From Paracoccus acridae (lineage in GTDB: Bacteria > Pseudomonadota > Alphaproteobacteria > Rhodobacterales > Rhodobacteraceae): a DNA stretch of 64,000 bases. Below the pieces are notes generated by a model. The model saw nothing but the letters and a program-made list of their open reading frames with translations. It searched no databases and had not been told where the DNA came from. The stretch is from the NCBI RefSeq assembly GCF_014642735.1, contig NZ_BMIV01000003.1, positions 115,845 through 179,844 of the forward strand, read 5' to 3'. This document shows positions 63,363 through 64,000 of the stretch, in pieces. The translations under genes were made by a program, and so were the position numbers. The first letter of the stretch is position 1, and each line of letters opens with the position of its first letter.

Positions 63363-64000
63363 GTGGGTGTTTGGTTTCTGGTCGCTTGGGCTGCTGTCGT
63401 TATGGCCGGGATGCCTGCCATGGCGCAGACCACCGATGAGGATCTGTCCCGCCAGGCCCATGCCCTGCGGCAGGTCATCTCGACCATGGAATCCGAGGCG
63501 GCGGAACTGGAACCCCGCCTGGAACGGGCGCGCGGCGAGCTTGCCGACCTGACACAGCAGATTGCCGAAGCAACGTCCCAACTGGAAAGCGCCCGAAGCG
63601 GTCTGGCCGGCCTGCAACAGGAAGAAACCCGGATTCGCGCCGCGATCACCGAGGGTCAGGCGGAACAGGACCGCCAGAAGGCCGCCGCCGATGCGGCCAG
63701 GGCGGAACTGGCCGACCTGACCAGGCAGATCGCAGATGCCCGCGACACCATCAGCCAAGACCAGAAGGAACAGGACGGGCAGAAGGCTGCCGCCGATGCA
63801 GCCAAGACGGAACTGACTAATCTCACCAAGCAGATCGCCGATGCCCGCGCCGAGATAGCCCAAAGCCAGGAAGAACGGGATCGCCAGAAGGCCGCCGCCG
63901 ATGCGGCCAGGGCGGAACTGGCCGACCTGACCAGGCAGATCGCAGATGCCCGCGACACCATCAGCCAAGACCAGAAGGAACAGGACGGGCAGAAGGCTGC
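63363..64000 (+). CDS. Exported coiled-coil repeat protein (3' end outside window)
   Basis: This open frame starts with GTG 63363, eight bases after an AGGGGGG ribosome site, and runs off the edge (212 codons seen). The first 20 residues are a signal peptide ending MPAMAQ. Then comes an acidic coiled coil (about 25-100), followed by near-identical 35-residue repeats with the core QKAAADAARAELADLTRQIA. The C-terminal function is not visible; EnvC-type murein hydrolase activators and other coiled-coil envelope proteins are possibilities. Confidence 0.75.
   Translation, partial: MGVWFLVAWAAVVMAGMPAMAQTTDEDLSRQAHALRQVISTMESEAAELEPRLERARGELADLTQQIAEATSQLESARSGLAGLQQEETRIRAAITEGQAEQDRQKAAADAARAELADLTRQIADARDTISQDQKEQDGQKAAADAAKTELTNLTKQIADARAEIAQSQEERDRQKAAADAARAELADLTRQIADARDTISQDQKEQDGQKA
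63672..64000. repeat. 105-bp tandem repeats with a 210-bp higher-order unit
   Basis: The hexamer CAGAAG recurs at 63675, 63780, 63885 and 63990, giving an exact 105-base period inside the coding frame. The 119 bases 63672-63790 are identical to 63882-64000, so alternate copies share a 210-base unit. The 105-bp copies within a unit differ more from each other. The repeat continues past the window. Confidence 0.9.

Noticed and set aside
63192..63968. A minus-strand frame with Gly/Leu/Phe-rich repeats
   Set aside because: It is the reverse reading of the coiled-coil repeats; the plus frame has a ribosome site, a signal peptide and a sensible coiled-coil pattern.
63672..64000. A CRISPR array
   Set aside because: The period is 105 bases with no alternating unique spacers, and the repeats encode a continuous protein.

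Overview
The window is GC-rich alphaproteobacterial DNA that reads most naturally as a methylotrophic Paracoccus-like member of the Rhodobacteraceae/Paracoccaceae. The evidence is the xoxF-xoxG-xoxJ, flhA, fghA and gfa content, the dnaA-dnaN-recF-gyrB core block, the GTTC-N7-GTTC type SOS box and the gene styles. No plasmid, phage, insertion sequence, CRISPR array, tRNA or rRNA was seen. Genes are tightly packed, with many ATGA/GTGA overlaps.

Layout. 1-3178: end of an alpha-glucoside ABC importer (aglE, aglF and the 5' part of aglG, minus strand). 3263-9046: a PQQ block with pqqABCDE, bracketed by a SoxH-related zinc metallohydrolase and a SoxYZ-like carrier fusion, followed by an isochorismatase-like hydrolase. 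9167-13405: a signalling block (LuxR-type response regulator, FIST-domain protein, soluble hybrid histidine kinase) and two secreted proteins of unknown function. 13451-25605: housekeeping genes (ubiB, ubiE, mutM, enoyl-CoA hydratase, rpsT, dnaA, dnaN, recF, gyrB, an outer-membrane protein). 25657-31972: the four-gene ligase-associated DNA repair cassette with a WYL regulator behind it. 32035-43401: GST, DMT exporter, HU, amn, an epimerase, a UbiH-type hydroxylase, a UdgX/radical SAM DNA-repair pair under a LexA-like box, lolA, an MFS permease and a HAD phosphatase. 43423-57970: the methylotrophy island. 58059-64000: grpE, hrcA, rph, rdgB, a RidA protein, hemW, DUF454, a small protein, and a repeat-rich secreted coiled-coil protein cut by the window edge.

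How the parts work together. XoxF carries the Asp-Tyr-Asp signature of lanthanide-dependent methanol dehydrogenases and would use the PQQ made by the pqq operon. XoxG takes its electrons and XoxJ is its periplasmic partner. Formaldehyde is then handled by Gfa (glutathione adduct), FlhA (oxidation) and FghA (hydrolysis to formate). The six-gene minus-strand operon at 43423-48347 (binding protein, beta-propeller, acidic cupredoxin-like protein, ABC ATPase, ABC-2 permease, secreted protein) matches the 'PQQ-dependent catabolism-associated' ABC families. Relatives of these (Lut in Methylorubrum, Ped in Pseudomonas putida) are tied to lanthanide use. The FIST/kinase/LuxR block resembles the NosP/NahK(ErcS')/AgmR(ErbR) region next to the pqq genes of Pseudomonas aeruginosa and is a good candidate for control of the quinoprotein system. 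The most unusual features are regulatory-looking: a structured xoxF leader, a 45-bp palindrome upstream of it, terminators inside the xox and pqq operons, and a ClpP-like protease coupled to fghA.
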